NCBI GenBank assembly: GCA_019636015.1 | Contig: JAHBYJ010000001.1 | Span: 372,001-436,000 of the forward strand | DNA: 64,000 bases | DNA from: Parvibaculaceae bacterium | GTDB lineage: Bacteria; Pseudomonadota; Alphaproteobacteria; Parvibaculales; Parvibaculaceae | Reading direction: 5' to 3' | Shown here: one piece after another, positions 32,995 to 42,833 of the stretch | Numbering within the stretch: the first letter of the stretch is position 1 | Layout of the letters: each line of letters starts with the position of its first letter | Notes under the pieces: model-generated | What the model was told of the DNA's origin: nothing | Seen by the model: the letters and a program-made list of their open reading frames with translations, nothing else | Databases searched by the model: none | Translations under genes and position numbers: made by a program

Positions 32995-33501
32995 ATGATC
33001 TACATGTCCTCCGCGCAATGTCGTGCCGCCCGCGCTCTTCTTGAATGGAGCCAAGAGGAACTTGCTCAAAATGCACAAGTTGCAAGAGCCACAATTGCCG
33101 ATTTCGAAAGAAATACACGAACCCCCATACGGAACAACCTCATCGCTATTGCAATGACATTTGAAGCGGCAGGGATAGCCTTCATTCCGGAGAATGGAGG
33201 CGGTGCCGGAGTCCGATTTCGTAAGGTGGAGCTTGAGTACACCCGCGAAGTTAGAGAAGCCAGTGATGGAATTATCATCCGTGTAAGGTACTTTGGTTCC
33301 CCATATCGGGTGCTAGTACCGTACGATGTCATCGAGGATCTCTATCGTGAGAATCCCAGAAAAGGTGAATACGTAAAGGCGGTCGAACGGCGACTGCCGA
33401 CATACCTTCGCGCAATCGAGGGAGCGCTTGCTAATGGCCTCGCCGACGAAAACGGAGAGCTGTGCCTGACGCATATGATGTTTCCCGAGGAAGCATTCTA
33501 A
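32995..33501 (+). CDS. XRE-family helix-turn-helix regulator, probably acquired
   Basis: 168 residues from the ATG at 32995, which has GGAG at six bases; an ATG at 32983 lacks room for a site. The HTH is near the start: CRAARALLEWSQEELAQNAQVARATIADFERNTRTP. The remaining 110 residues are an unrecognised domain (REVREASDGIIIRVRYFGSPYRVLVPYDVIEDLY). Base composition is visibly AT-richer than the surrounding genes, and the gene sits between htpX and the rRNA methyltransferase, so it looks like an insertion. The palindrome just upstream suggests autorepression. Confidence 0.85.
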   Translation: MIYMSSAQCRAARALLEWSQEELAQNAQVARATIADFERNTRTPIRNNLIAIAMTFEAAGIAFIPENGGGAGVRFRKVELEYTREVREASDGIIIRVRYFGSPYRVLVPYDVIEDLYRENPRKGEYVKAVERRLPTYLRAIEGALANGLADENGELCLTHMMFPEEAF

Positions 33502-33550
33502 CGTGTTTGGCTTTGCGCAAGGGCCGGGCCTGTGGTCTAACCCTCGGCCC

Positions 33551-34888
33551 ATGAACGATCGAACATCCGACAACGACAATGCAATGCCGGGCCTTGCCGC
33601 CCGGCAGGGCGCCGTGGCGCTGATCGGCGCCGTGCTGACGAGCCGCCGCGCGCTGGACGAGGCCTTTGCCGAAGAGGCGGGTTCGGGCGCGCTGGCCTCC
33701 GCCGCGCCGCGCGACCGCGCCTTTGCCCGCGCCATCGCCGCCACCGTCATGCGCCGCCTCGGCACCATCGACCGGCTGATCGGCGGCGCCCTCGACAAGG
33801 AACTGCCGAAGCGCGCCGGGCCGACGCTCGACATCCTGCGCGCGGGCGCGGCCGAACTTCTGTTCCTGCGCGTGCCGGCCCATGCCGCCGTCGCCATGAA
33901 TGTCGAGACCGCGGACAGGGATGCGACCGCGAAACATTACAAGGCGCTCGTCAATGCCGTGCTGCGCCGCCTCTCGCGCGAGGGCGATGCGCTTCTCGCC
34001 GAGCTCGACATGGAACGCCTCGACACGCCGGACTGGCTCTGGGAGAGCTGGACGGCTGCCTATGGCGAGGCGGCGGCGCGCGCCATCGCCCGCGCCCATT
34101 ACGAGAACCCGCCGCTCGATATCTCGGTGAAGGATGAGAGCGCTGCAGCCATGTGGGCCGAGGAACTGGGCGCCGCTCTGCTGCCGACCGGCACGCTCCG
34201 CCTCGAGGAAGCGGGCCGCGTCGAGGAACTGCCCGGCTTTGCGAAAGGCGTCTGGTGGGTGCAGGACGCCGCCGCGGCGCTGCCCCCGAAACTGCTGGGC
34301 GATGTCGCAGGCCGCGACGTGCTCGACCTTTGCGCCGCGCCCGGCGGCAAGACGGCGGCGCTTGCCGCGCGCGGCGCCCATGTGACGGCGCTCGACCGCT
34401 CGAAGCCGCGCCTCGAACGGCTCGCCGAAAATCTCGCCCGCCTCGGCCTCAAGGCGGAAACCGTCGCCGCCGACGCCGCCGCCTGGGCGCCCGGCCGGAC
34501 ATGGGACCGGATCCTGCTCGATGCGCCCTGCAGCGCCACCGGCACGGCGCGCCGCCACCCCGACGTGCTGCGCCTCAAATCGCCCGCCGACCGCAACAAG
34601 CTCGCCGCCCTGCAAACGCGCCTCCTCGACCATGCGGCGGCGCTTCTCGCGCCGGGCGGCATTCTCGTCTTTTGCACCTGTTCGCTCGAGCCGGAGGAAG
34701 GCGAGCGGCAGGTCGAAGCCTTCCTTGCCCGCCATGCGGATTTCGCGCGAGTGCCCATCGCGCCGGAAGAACTGGGCGGCATGGGCGAGATCGTCACGGG
34801 CGGAGGCGACCTGCGAAGCCTCCCCTGCCACATGGGCATCGAAGGCGGCATGGACGGTTTCTACGCCGCAAGGCTGACGCGGCGCTGA
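33551..34888 (+). CDS. RsmB-like 16S rRNA (cytosine-C5)-methyltransferase
   Basis: 445 residues. The N-terminal third is a NusB-like RNA-binding helical domain (residues 15-145: RDRAFARAIAATVMRRL, ILRAGAAELLFLRVPAHAAVAMNV). The methyltransferase follows: SAM motif I DLCAAPGGKTAAL (259-271), motif IV with Cys327 (LDAPCSATGTARRHPDV) and motif VI with the catalytic Cys377 (FCTCSLEPEEGE). This two-cysteine layout is that of RNA m5C enzymes. RsmB modifies C967 of 16S rRNA. The ATG at 33551 is chosen over a GTG at 33503. Confidence 0.92.
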   Translation: MNDRTSDNDNAMPGLAARQGAVALIGAVLTSRRALDEAFAEEAGSGALASAAPRDRAFARAIAATVMRRLGTIDRLIGGALDKELPKRAGPTLDILRAGAAELLFLRVPAHAAVAMNVETADRDATAKHYKALVNAVLRRLSREGDALLAELDMERLDTPDWLWESWTAAYGEAAARAIARAHYENPPLDISVKDESAAAMWAEELGAALLPTGTLRLEEAGRVEELPGFAKGVWWVQDAAAALPPKLLGDVAGRDVLDLCAAPGGKTAALAARGAHVTALDRSKPRLERLAENLARLGLKAETVAADAAAWAPGRTWDRILLDAPCSATGTARRHPDVLRLKSPADRNKLAALQTRLLDHAAALLAPGGILVFCTCSLEPEEGERQVEAFLARHADFARVPIAPEELGGMGEIVTGGGDLRSLPCHMGIEGGMDGFYAARLTRR

Positions 34889-34960
34889 CGCCGCTATTCA
34901 CCGGTTGACGCGGGCGGGGCCTCTCGGCAGTCTGGCGCGAGCTTGCGGGGGCAGCATAGA

Positions 34961-35719
34961 TTGAGCGACACGGAAATTCAGCTTTCAGGCGAGGCCGCAG
35001 CGCCTTCCGCCTGCATCATCTGCGGCGGCGGTTCCTTCCGTCCGGCGGGCATTTCGTCCGGCTACCGTATTTTCAAATGCACGAATTGCGGCTTTCATTT
35101 CGTCTATCCGACGCCGCCGCTTTCCGAGATCGCGGCGATCTACGAAAAATATTCGTCCAACCAGCATTATGCCGCAAAGGCCGAGCGCAAGGTGCTGCGC
35201 GCCATGAAGCAGATCAGGCGCTACAGGCATCTCGCGCCGGGTAATCGCTTCATCGATTTCGGCTGCAACATCGGCACCGCGGTGGAGGCGGCGACGCGGC
35301 TCGGCCTCGATGCCTATGGCGTCGACATCGATGAGGAAAGCGTCGGCATTGCCGAGCGCGAATATCCGCGCGGCCATTATCACGCAGGCTCGCCCGAAAG
35401 CCTGCCGGCGGACTGGAAGGATTTCGACTTCGCCTTCATGATCGAGGTGATCGAACATCTGCCCGATCCTCATGCCTATGTCGAGGCGATGAAGGCGCGG
35501 CTCCGGCCGGGCGCGCTTCTCTATCTCACCACGCCCGATGCCGGCCACTGGCGCGTGCCGCGCGATTTCGTGAAGTGGCACGAGGTCTTCCCGCCGCAGC
35601 ATCTCCACTTCTTCACGCGCGATGCGATGCGCCGCATTCTAACGGCGCATGGCTTCGAGGTTATCCGCTTCATCTGGAGCCCCAAATCGCGCCTCAAGGT
35701 GCTGGCGCGGAAGACGTGA
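34961..35719 (+). CDS. Class I SAM-dependent methyltransferase with N-terminal zinc ribbon
   Basis: 252 residues from a TTG at 34961 (an upstream TTG at 34943 is the alternative). Four cysteines near the N-terminus, C18-x2-C21 (CIICGG) and C40-x2-C43 (CTNCGFHF), form a zinc ribbon. The SAM site is FIDFGCNIGTAVEAA (97-111), with IEVIEHLPDP as motif II/III. This plan (zinc ribbon plus methyltransferase) is common in enzymes that modify sugars or glycolipids. The FkbM-type methyltransferase gene follows at once, supporting a shared surface-glycan or lipid target. Confidence 0.85.
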   Translation: MSDTEIQLSGEAAAPSACIICGGGSFRPAGISSGYRIFKCTNCGFHFVYPTPPLSEIAAIYEKYSSNQHYAAKAERKVLRAMKQIRRYRHLAPGNRFIDFGCNIGTAVEAATRLGLDAYGVDIDEESVGIAEREYPRGHYHAGSPESLPADWKDFDFAFMIEVIEHLPDPHAYVEAMKARLRPGALLYLTTPDAGHWRVPRDFVKWHEVFPPQHLHFFTRDAMRRILTAHGFEVIRFIWSPKSRLKVLARKT

Positions 35720-35735
35720 CGGGAAGGCGGCGCAG

Positions 35736-36479
35736 GTGAAACTCACATTCAGGCAGCGCGCAACCTGGCTCGCGCATCTGTTCAAGGCGGTCGCCTATCA
35801 ATATCACCGCGACCTCGGCCGCCGCCTCGCCGCGCTCCTGCCGGAGGATGGCGTTGCGATCGATGTCGGCGCCCATGCAGGCCAGCACGCCAAGCTCTTT
35901 GCGAAGGCGATGCCGCGCGGCACCGTCTATGCCTTCGAGCCCGGCTCCTATGCCCTGTCGATCCTGAGAAAGACCCTCTTCCTGCATCGCCTGGCGAATG
36001 TGGTCGTGGTGCCCTGCGGCCTCTCGAACGAGCCGGCCGTGATGACGCTCTCGATCCCCGTGAAGAAGCGCGGCAGCCTCGGCTTCGGCCTCTCGCATCT
36101 CGGCGCGGAACGGCCGGACCGCGAGGCCGTCCATGAAGAGGTCCGCCTCGTGATGCTGGACGGCTTCGTCGCGGAACGGGGCATCGGCCGGATCGACTTC
36201 ATCAAGGCCGATATCGAGGGCTGGGAACCCCATTTCCTGCGCGGGGCGCTGGCCTCGATCGACCGCTTCCGCCCCTCCATCATGCTGGAAGTGAACGAGC
36301 AGGCGCTTCCCGGCAGGCCGGACGGCAAGGAGATCTTCCGGATTCTCGAGCCCTTCGGCTATGCGATTTTCAAGACATTCGAGCGCGACGCCTATCGCAT
36401 GGTACGGGTGGACCGCTATGACGGCCCGGCCGACTATGTCTTCGTGCCCGAGGCCAAGGCCCATCTCATCGGGCAATGA
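35736..36479 (+). CDS. FkbM family methyltransferase
   Basis: 247 residues from a GTG at 35736 with AAGG upstream. The domain starts VAIDVGAHAGQHAKLFAKAMPRG, followed by VYAFEPGSYALSILRKTL and the later IDFIKADIEGWEPHFLRGA, all FkbM signatures. FkbM enzymes O-methylate sugars, lipids or polyketides. It follows the zinc-ribbon methyltransferase after 16 bp, so both probably act in one modification pathway that cannot be named from this window. Confidence 0.88.
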   Translation: MKLTFRQRATWLAHLFKAVAYQYHRDLGRRLAALLPEDGVAIDVGAHAGQHAKLFAKAMPRGTVYAFEPGSYALSILRKTLFLHRLANVVVVPCGLSNEPAVMTLSIPVKKRGSLGFGLSHLGAERPDREAVHEEVRLVMLDGFVAERGIGRIDFIKADIEGWEPHFLRGALASIDRFRPSIMLEVNEQALPGRPDGKEIFRILEPFGYAIFKTFERDAYRMVRVDRYDGPADYVFVPEAKAHLIGQ

Positions 36480-36597
36480 CGAAGCTCCGCAGGCTTCCCG
36501 ATTCTTGCGCCTTGTGAGGCTTGCTGTTAATCACTGAGCAGGGCCCGACCGCAAAATCCTGTGTGCGCGGGCATCATTACCACAAGAGCTTTGAGCG

Positions 36598-37272
36598 ATG
36601 AGCGGCAAACCGAGCGGCATCAAGATTGCCCCCTCCATTCTCGCCTCCGATTTCGCCCGTCTGGGCGAGGAGATCCGCGCGATCACGGAGGCAGGCGCCG
36701 ACTACATCCATGTCGATGTCATGGACGGTCATTTCGTGCCGAACATCACCATCGGCCCGGATGTGCTGAAGGCGATCAAGCCTTGGTCGGACAAGGTCTT
36801 CGACGTCCATCTGATGATCTCGCCGGTCGACCTCTATATCGAGGCTTTCGCGAAGGCAGGCGCGGACATCATCACCTTCCATCCGGAAGCGGGGCCGCAC
36901 CCCCATCGCACCATCCAGGCGATCAAGGCGGCAGGCTGCAAGGCCGGCCTCTCGCTCAATCCCGGCACCCCGCTCGAATTTCTCTGGCCGCTGCTCCACG
37001 ACATCGACCTTGTGCTCGTCATGTCGGTGAACCCGGGCTTCGGCGGTCAGAGCTTCATCGAGAGCCAGCTCGCCCGCATCGAGACCATCCGCAAGCGGAT
37101 CGATGCCGAGGGGCTTGCCGTCGAGCTCGAAGTCGATGGCGGCATCAATTTCGAAACGGCGCCCCGCGCCATCGCAGCCGGCGCCAATGTGCTCGTCGCT
37201 GGCACGGCCACTTTCAAGGGCGGCCCGTCCGCCTATGCGGCGAATATTCAAAGACTGCGCAGCGGCGCCTGA
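36598..37272 (+). CDS. rpe: Ribulose-phosphate 3-epimerase
   Basis: 224 residues, full length. KIAPSILASDFARLGEEI start, HVDVMDGHFVPNITIGPDV (metal His and Asp), DVHLMI, MSVNPGFGGQSFI and VDGGINFETAPRAIAAGANVLVAGTA are the conserved TIM-barrel segments. It interconverts ribulose-5-phosphate and xylulose-5-phosphate in the pentose phosphate pathway. The heparinase-like gene follows at 37 bp. Confidence 0.96.
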   Translation: MSGKPSGIKIAPSILASDFARLGEEIRAITEAGADYIHVDVMDGHFVPNITIGPDVLKAIKPWSDKVFDVHLMISPVDLYIEAFAKAGADIITFHPEAGPHPHRTIQAIKAAGCKAGLSLNPGTPLEFLWPLLHDIDLVLVMSVNPGFGGQSFIESQLARIETIRKRIDAEGLAVELEVDGGINFETAPRAIAAGANVLVAGTATFKGGPSAYAANIQRLRSGA

Positions 37273-37308
37273 GTTTCAGCCGCGGCGCGTGAGGGGAGGG
37301 CCGCCTTG

Positions 37309-39183
37309 ATGGCCACTGCGCGACCGGGAGAGCGACGACGGGATGGCCGTGCCCCTGCGGGCAATCGCCTGAGCGATCTCGCGGGCGCGGCGATCATCCG
37401 TATGCGGAATGCAGCGCTTGCCCGCGCCTTCGACACATGGGCCTACAAACAGACGCTGCGCGGTCCCATGCCCGATCACATGGTGCTTTACCCGCCGGAA
37501 CTCCGCCCCGGACGGGCAAGCGCGGCGGATGCGCTTTTTCAGGGACGGTGGTTCCTGCCCGGCGGTCAGGTACGCGCGCCGGGCGGCTCCTCGCCCTTCG
37601 CCGCCGATCCGCCAAGCGAGCGCTGGTCGGAAGAACTTCACGGTTTTTCCTGGCTGCGCCATTTCACCACCGCGCATGACGCGAACAATGGCGACGCCGC
37701 GCGCCGCTATGCGCAGAAACTCGTCGCCGACTGGATCGAGACGGAGGGCGACTGGCACGAGATTGCCTGGCGCCCGCAGGTGATCGGCCGCCGCCTCACC
37801 TCATGGGTTGCGAATGGCGCGCTCATCATCGACGGCACCGATCTTGTCTACCGCTCGACGCTCTTGCGCAACATGGCGCGGCAGGCGCGCCACCTCGCCC
37901 GTGTCGCCTCGATTGCGCCGGCCGGCGAGCCGCGCATCACCGCCGCCATGGGCCTGGCCTTTTCCGGGCTCTGCCTTTCCGAGGGCCACAAGCGGCTGAA
38001 AAAGGGCGTCGCGCTTCTCTGCCGCGAGCTCGACCGGCAGATTCTCGCCGATGGCGGCCATGTGAGCCGCAACCCCTCGGCACAGCTTTCGATCCTGCTC
38101 GATCTTCTCTCGCTTCGCGACGCCTTGAGCGCGCGCCGCATCGAAGTGCCGAAGCCCGTGCAGGATGCGATCGACCGCATGACGCCGATGTTGCGCTTCT
38201 TCCGCCATGGCGACGGGCGGCTCGCGCTGTTCAACGGGTCGACCGAGGGGCCGGACGGGGCGATCGACGCGGCGCTCGAGCGCGACGATGCGAAAGGAAA
38301 GCCCTTCGGCTTCGCGCCGCATTCGGGCTATCAGCGCCTCGCCGCAGGCCCCGCCAGCCTCGTCATGGATACGGGCGCACCGCCCCCCGGCCCCTTCAGC
38401 CATGAGGCCCATGCCGGCTGCCTCTCCTTCGAAATGAGCGCCGGCCGCGCCCGCATGATCGTGAATTGCGGCGCGACGAAAGTGCTCGGCCCCGACTGGG
38501 AGGCCGCAAGCCGCGCCACCGCCGCCCATTCGACACTCGTGCTTGCCGACACATCGTCGGCGCGCATGCTGAAGGGGAAAATCTCGCGGACCTTGCTCGG
38601 CGCGCGCATCATGGAAGGCCCCGTCGCCGTCGAAAGCCGCCGCAACGAGAACGAGGCCGGCATCTGGCTCGAGACGAGCCATGACGGCTATGTCGGCCTT
38701 TTCGGCCTGCTGCATTGCCGCCGTCTCTTCCTCTCGGCAACGGGCGAAGACCTGCGCGGCGAGGACCGGCTCGAAACCGTGGGCCGGACGCGCGCCCGCT
38801 TCTGGCAGCACCGCTATTGGCAGAAGCCCGTCGAGGATCCCGCCTTCTCGATCCGCTTCCATATCCACCCCGATGCACGCCTCTCCCTCGCCCATGACCG
38901 CACCAATGTGCTGGTGCTGCTGCCGAACGGCGATGGCTGGCAGTTCCGGGCCCGCGCGGAAGGCGGCGAATGCGAAATCGCGATCGAGGAAAGCGTCTAT
39001 CTCGGCTCCGGCGACACCACCCGCCGCGCCGAGCAGATCGTCGTCATGGGCCGGGTCTTCCGCGGCGAGGCACGCGTGAACTGGGCCTGGCGCCGCCTCT
39101 CGACGCGCAATGCCGGCCACCCGAAGCGCGAGGACGAGGAAGTGCCCGAATTGCCCGACCTCGACCTGCCGCCGGGGGAGTGA
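37309..39183 (+). CDS. Heparinase II/III family protein
   Basis: 624 residues from the ATG at 37309. The helical N-terminal half contains FSWLRHFTTAHDANNGDAARRYAQKLVADWI and ILADGGHVSRNPSAQLSILLDLLSLRDAL; the C-terminal beta half has DTGAPPPGPFSHEAHAGCLSFEMS and AHSTLVLADTSSA, matching the heparinase II/III-like domain. No signal peptide is evident, so export is uncertain. The family includes polysaccharide lyases; alphaproteobacteria typically carry this member between rpe or rsmB and purH, so it seems a conserved house gene here rather than a catabolic one. Confidence 0.9.
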   Translation: MATARPGERRRDGRAPAGNRLSDLAGAAIIRMRNAALARAFDTWAYKQTLRGPMPDHMVLYPPELRPGRASAADALFQGRWFLPGGQVRAPGGSSPFAADPPSERWSEELHGFSWLRHFTTAHDANNGDAARRYAQKLVADWIETEGDWHEIAWRPQVIGRRLTSWVANGALIIDGTDLVYRSTLLRNMARQARHLARVASIAPAGEPRITAAMGLAFSGLCLSEGHKRLKKGVALLCRELDRQILADGGHVSRNPSAQLSILLDLLSLRDALSARRIEVPKPVQDAIDRMTPMLRFFRHGDGRLALFNGSTEGPDGAIDAALERDDAKGKPFGFAPHSGYQRLAAGPASLVMDTGAPPPGPFSHEAHAGCLSFEMSAGRARMIVNCGATKVLGPDWEAASRATAAHSTLVLADTSSARMLKGKISRTLLGARIMEGPVAVESRRNENEAGIWLETSHDGYVGLFGLLHCRRLFLSATGEDLRGEDRLETVGRTRARFWQHRYWQKPVEDPAFSIRFHIHPDARLSLAHDRTNVLVLLPNGDGWQFRARAEGGECEIAIEESVYLGSGDTTRRAEQIVVMGRVFRGEARVNWAWRRLSTRNAGHPKREDEEVPELPDLDLPPGE

Positions 39184-39184
39184 C

Positions 39185-39589
39185 CTAGCTCTTCTTCGGC
39201 TCCAGCACCATCTGGCTCTGCGTGACGACGGCGCAGAGCCGCCCGTCGCTCCGCGTGATCTTCGTCTGCCAGACCATCAGCCGCCCGCCCTTGTGAAAGG
39301 GCTCGCAGGTTGCAGTCGCCACGTCGCCGATGGGCACGGGGGCGAGGAAATTCGTCTTGCTCTCGACCGTCGTCGTCGCCGCCCCGCCCTTGAGATTGAG
39401 CACGGTCGCAACCGCGCCCACCGTATCCGCAAAGGACATGATCGCCCCGCCATGGAGAATGTCCGGCACGGTGCAGAGCTCCTTCCGCACCGTCAGCTTC
39501 GCCACCACGCGGTCGGGCGTCGCCTCGGCGAGCTCGATGCCGAGCAGATTGGCGAAAGGCAGGTAGGAGATGTCCGGCAGCGCGCTCAT
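39185..39589 (-). CDS. PaaI-type hotdog-fold thioesterase
   Basis: 134 residues. The active-site segment LCTVPDILHGGAIMSFADTVGAVA is the PaaI/thioesterase signature (HGG-x-x-x-x-x-D). The rest is a single hotdog domain ending at a conserved KITRSDGRLCAVVTQSQMVL. It probably hydrolyses acyl-CoA thioesters. Convergent with the heparinase gene, with one base between stop codons, and divergent from purH. Confidence 0.9.
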   Translation of the reverse strand: MSALPDISYLPFANLLGIELAEATPDRVVAKLTVRKELCTVPDILHGGAIMSFADTVGAVATVLNLKGGAATTTVESKTNFLAPVPIGDVATATCEPFHKGGRLMVWQTKITRSDGRLCAVVTQSQMVLEPKKS

Positions 39590-39776
39590 GGGGATTTCCT
39601 CGCATTTTCAGGGCTTTGGGCGATAAGCCTAGCCGCCCTCGCCCGGCCTTTCGATAACCTTTGAGGTAAAGGCCATGGAGCCAATTCGGCTTCAGCGCCC
39701 CGAGCGCAGCCTTGGCCCCCTCGCCGCTTCATGCTATTGCCCCGGCCATCCTTCCGCCCGCCGACCGGAGCCTCCC

Positions 39777-41390
39777 ATGCCCACCGCCAAAGCCCATCCC
39801 CAGGCCGCCGATATCCAGCGCGTCCGCCGCGCTCTCCTTTCCGTTTCCGACAAGACGGGCCTCGCCGAATTTGCCCGTGCGCTGCATGAGGCGGGCGTCG
39901 AACTCGTCTCGACCGGCGGCACGGCGAAGGCGATCAAGGATGCGGCGCTGCCGGTGAAGGATGTATCGGACCTGACGGGCTTTCCCGAAATGATGGATGG
40001 CCGCGTGAAGACGCTGCATCCGAAGGTCCATGGCGGGCTCCTTGCGATCCGCGACGATCAGGCCCATGCCGCCTCGATGAAGGAACATGGCATCGGCGGC
40101 ATCGACCTTCTGGTCGTCAATCTCTACCCCTTCGAGGAAACGGTGGCGAAGGGCGGCTCTTACGACGATTGCGTCGAGAATATCGACATTGGCGGCCCGG
40201 CCCTGATCCGCGCCGCGGCGAAGAACCATGCCTATGTCGCCGTCGTGGTCGACGCGGCGGATTACGAGGCGGTGCTCTCCGAAATTCGCGGCAAGTCCGG
40301 TACCTCGCTCGCGCTGCGCACGAAGCTCGCGCAGAAGGCCTATGCCCGCACCGCCGCCTACGATGCCGCCATCTCGAACTGGATGGCCGATGCGATCGGC
40401 GAGACGGCGCCCGCCTACCGCGCCTTTGGCGGCAGCCTCAAGCAGACGCTGCGCTATGGCGAGAACCCGCACCAGATCGCAAGCTTCTATGTCTCGAGCG
40501 AGAACCGCCCCGGCGTCGCCAATGCCGTACAGCTTCAGGGCAAGGAACTCTCCTACAACAATATCAACGACACGGATGCGGCCTTCGAACTCGTCGGCGA
40601 ATTCGATCCGAAGATTGCGCCCGCCATCGCCATCATCAAGCATGCGAACCCTTGCGGCGTCGCGACCGGCGCATCGCTTGCCGATGCCTACAGGAAGGCG
40701 CTCGCCTGCGACCCCGTCTCGGCATTCGGCGGCATCATCGCCGCGAACATGCCCCTCGATGGCGAAACGGCGGAAGAGATCGCCCGCATCTTCACCGAAG
40801 TCATCATCGCCCCGGACGCCGACGAAGATGCGCGCCGCATCATCGGCGCGAAGAAGAACCTCCGCCTCCTCGTCACGGGCGGTCTGCCGGATGCGGGCGC
40901 GCCGGGCCTCAATTTCAAGGCGGTGGCTGGCGGCATGCTCGTCCAGTCGCGCGACAATGGCCGCATAGACGAGCTTGACCTCAAGGTGGTGACGAAGCGC
41001 GCGCCGACGGCGCAGGAAATGGCCGACCTCAAATTCGCCTTCCGCGTCTGCAAGCATGTGAAGTCGAACGCGATCATCTATGTGAAGAATGGCGCGACGG
41101 TCGGCATTGGCGCCGGCCAGATGAGCCGCGTGGACTCGGCCCGCATCGCTGCCCGCAAGGCGGAGGACGCGGCGGAAGTCGCAGGCGAGAAGAAGCCCGC
41201 CACCATCGGCTCGGTCGTGGCGTCGGATGCCTTCTTCCCCTTCGCCGACGGCCTGCTCTCGGCGGCGGAAGCGGGCGCCACCGCCGTCATCCAGCCCGGC
41301 GGCTCCATGCGCGACGATGAAGTGATCGCGGCGGCCGACGAAAAGGGCCTCGCCATGGTCATGACCGGCATGCGCCACTTCCGCCACTGA
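39777..41390 (+). CDS. purH: Bifunctional AICAR transformylase / IMP cyclohydrolase
   Basis: 537 residues from the ATG at 39777 with GGAG upstream. N-terminal MGS-like IMP cyclohydrolase: [20 protein letters not shown] and [21 protein letters not shown]-terminal transformylase: [29 protein letters not shown] and the catalytic [11 protein letters not shown]. The enzyme performs the last two steps of de novo IMP synthesis. The C-terminus ends [14 protein letters not shown], the standard PurH ending. Confidence 0.97.
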   Translation: MPTAKAHPQAADIQRVRRALLSVSDKTGLAEFARALHEAGVELVSTGGTAKAIKDAALPVKDVSDLTGFPEMMDGRVKTLHPKVHGGLLAIRDDQAHAASMKEHGIGGIDLLVVNLYPFEETVAKGGSYDDCVENIDIGGPALIRAAAKNHAYVAVVVDAADYEAVLSEIRGKSGTSLALRTKLAQKAYARTAAYDAAISNWMADAIGETAPAYRAFGGSLKQTLRYGENPHQIASFYVSSENRPGVANAVQLQGKELSYNNINDTDAAFELVGEFDPKIAPAIAIIKHANPCGVATGASLADAYRKALACDPVSAFGGIIAANMPLDGETAEEIARIFTEVIIAPDADEDARRIIGAKKNLRLLVTGGLPDAGAPGLNFKAVAGGMLVQSRDNGRIDELDLKVVTKRAPTAQEMADLKFAFRVCKHVKSNAIIYVKNGATVGIGAGQMSRVDSARIAARKAEDAAEVAGEKKPATIGSVVASDAFFPFADGLLSAAEAGATAVIQPGGSMRDDEVIAAADEKGLAMVMTGMRHFRH

Positions 41391-41408
41391 GGCGGAAGAC
41401 AAGCGCCA

Positions 41409-42833
41409 TCAATGCGTGACGGCGCTTGAGCGTTCTTCCTTCACGAAGAGAAGACCGATCAACCCGGCAAGGATGAGCGGTACGACGACCATCAGCCCGA
41501 AGCGCTGGTTCTGCGTCATCGCCGTCACGATGCCGATGAAGAGCGGCGCGACCCAGGCCGTCGCCTTGCCGACCAGCGCGAAGAGGCCGAAGAACTCCGT
41601 CATCATTTCGCGCGGGCTGATCCGCGCCATCATGGTGCGGCTCGACGCGATGACGGGCCCGACCGTCATGCCGAATATGCCGACGGTAAGAAGGAAGAGC
41701 TGCTGCGGCAGCGTCGTGAAGGCGCCCGCATCCGCCGCCACCGGCACATGGATGACGTAGAAGATCCGGTCGCGGTCGAAGGAGAGGAGCAGCAGGAAGC
41801 TCGCGATCACGCCGAGAAGCGACCAGACCAGCGTCCGCTTCGAACCGATCTTGAGATCGACCCAGCCGCCAAGGAAGGCGCCGAAAGCGGCGAACAGCGT
41901 CACCCAGATGCCGTAGACCGCCATCTCCATCGCGCCCCAGCCGAAGATGCCCGCCGCAAGAATGCCGCCGAACACGAAGATCGCCGTCATGCCGTCATAG
42001 AAGAGCATGCGCGAGAAAAGATAGAGCGCGACATTGCGGAAATGCCGCACGGAGCGGAGCGTCGCCGCAAGACGCCGGAGCCCTTCGCGCGCGGCCTGCG
42101 TGCGGCTCAATCCGCGCCGCTTCTGGTCCGGCACGAGGAAGAGCAAGGGCAGCATGAAGACGACGAACCAGAGGCCCGAGATCGGCCCGATGATGCGGTC
42201 CGTCTCATGCGCTTCCTTCGAGAGACCGAAAAGGGGCTCGTCCGGAATGAAGGGCGCCGAGACCTCGCCCGGAAGCTGGAAGAAAAGCAGCACCAGCACC
42301 AGCGCGACGATGGCGGCAAGCTGGCCGACGCCGATGCCGATGCCCGACAGAAGCCCGATCCGCCGGTCTGAAGCGATGGTTGGCAGCATGGCGTTCGCAA
42401 AGATGATCGTGAATTCCATGCCGATCGCGGCAACGACAAGCGCGATGGCGACGGGAAGCAGCGGCTGTCCCGGCACCGCGAACCAGAGCGAGAAGCAGCC
42501 CGCCGCGCAGATGAGCATGGTGAAGACGATCCAGGGCTTGCGCGGTCCCGCCGCATCCGCCATCGCGCCGAGAAGCGGGCTTAAGAGCGCGATGGAAATA
42601 CCGGCCACCGCCTGCACATAGCCCCAATAGGCCTGGCCCTCGATGGGATTGGCCGCCAGCACCTGCGTGAAGAAAGGCGGAAAGAGAAAGATGGTGATGA
42701 GCGAGAAATAGGTCTGGTTCGCCCATTCATAAAGAACCCAGGCGCCCTGCGCGACATTGGAGGCAGGCTCCCGCCCGCCCGTGTCATGCGGCGGCTGCAG
42801 CTCCGGCACCGCCCCTTCGATCACCGCGTTCAA
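41409..42833 (-). CDS. MFS transporter, UMF1/Atg22 type (second of a tandem pair)
   Basis: 474 residues starting at TTG 42833, which overlaps the stop codon of the upstream MFS gene (TTGA). About 12 membrane segments; characteristic [26 protein letters not shown] start (residues 31-56), [18 protein letters not shown] loop, and [20 protein letters not shown] in the second half. These are signatures of the UMF1 (Atg22-like) group of major facilitators, whose substrates in bacteria are mostly unknown. It resembles its upstream neighbour along its whole length. Confidence 0.9.
   Translation of the reverse strand: MNAVIEGAVPELQPPHDTGGREPASNVAQGAWVLYEWANQTYFSLITIFLFPPFFTQVLAANPIEGQAYWGYVQAVAGISIALLSPLLGAMADAAGPRKPWIVFTMLICAAGCFSLWFAVPGQPLLPVAIALVVAAIGMEFTIIFANAMLPTIASDRRIGLLSGIGIGVGQLAAIVALVLVLLFFQLPGEVSAPFIPDEPLFGLSKEAHETDRIIGPISGLWFVVFMLPLLFLVPDQKRRGLSRTQAAREGLRRLAATLRSVRHFRNVALYLFSRMLFYDGMTAIFVFGGILAAGIFGWGAMEMAVYGIWVTLFAAFGAFLGGWVDLKIGSKRTLVWSLLGVIASFLLLLSFDRDRIFYVIHVPVAADAGAFTTLPQQLFLLTVGIFGMTVGPVIASSRTMMARISPREMMTEFFGLFALVGKATAWVAPLFIGIVTAMTQNQRFGLMVVVPLILAGLIGLLFVKEERSSAVTH

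Noticed and set aside
41401..41427. AAGCGCC / GGCGCTT hairpin between purH and the MFS gene as a terminator
   Set aside because: Short stem, wide loop, no T run and it includes the MFS stop codon.
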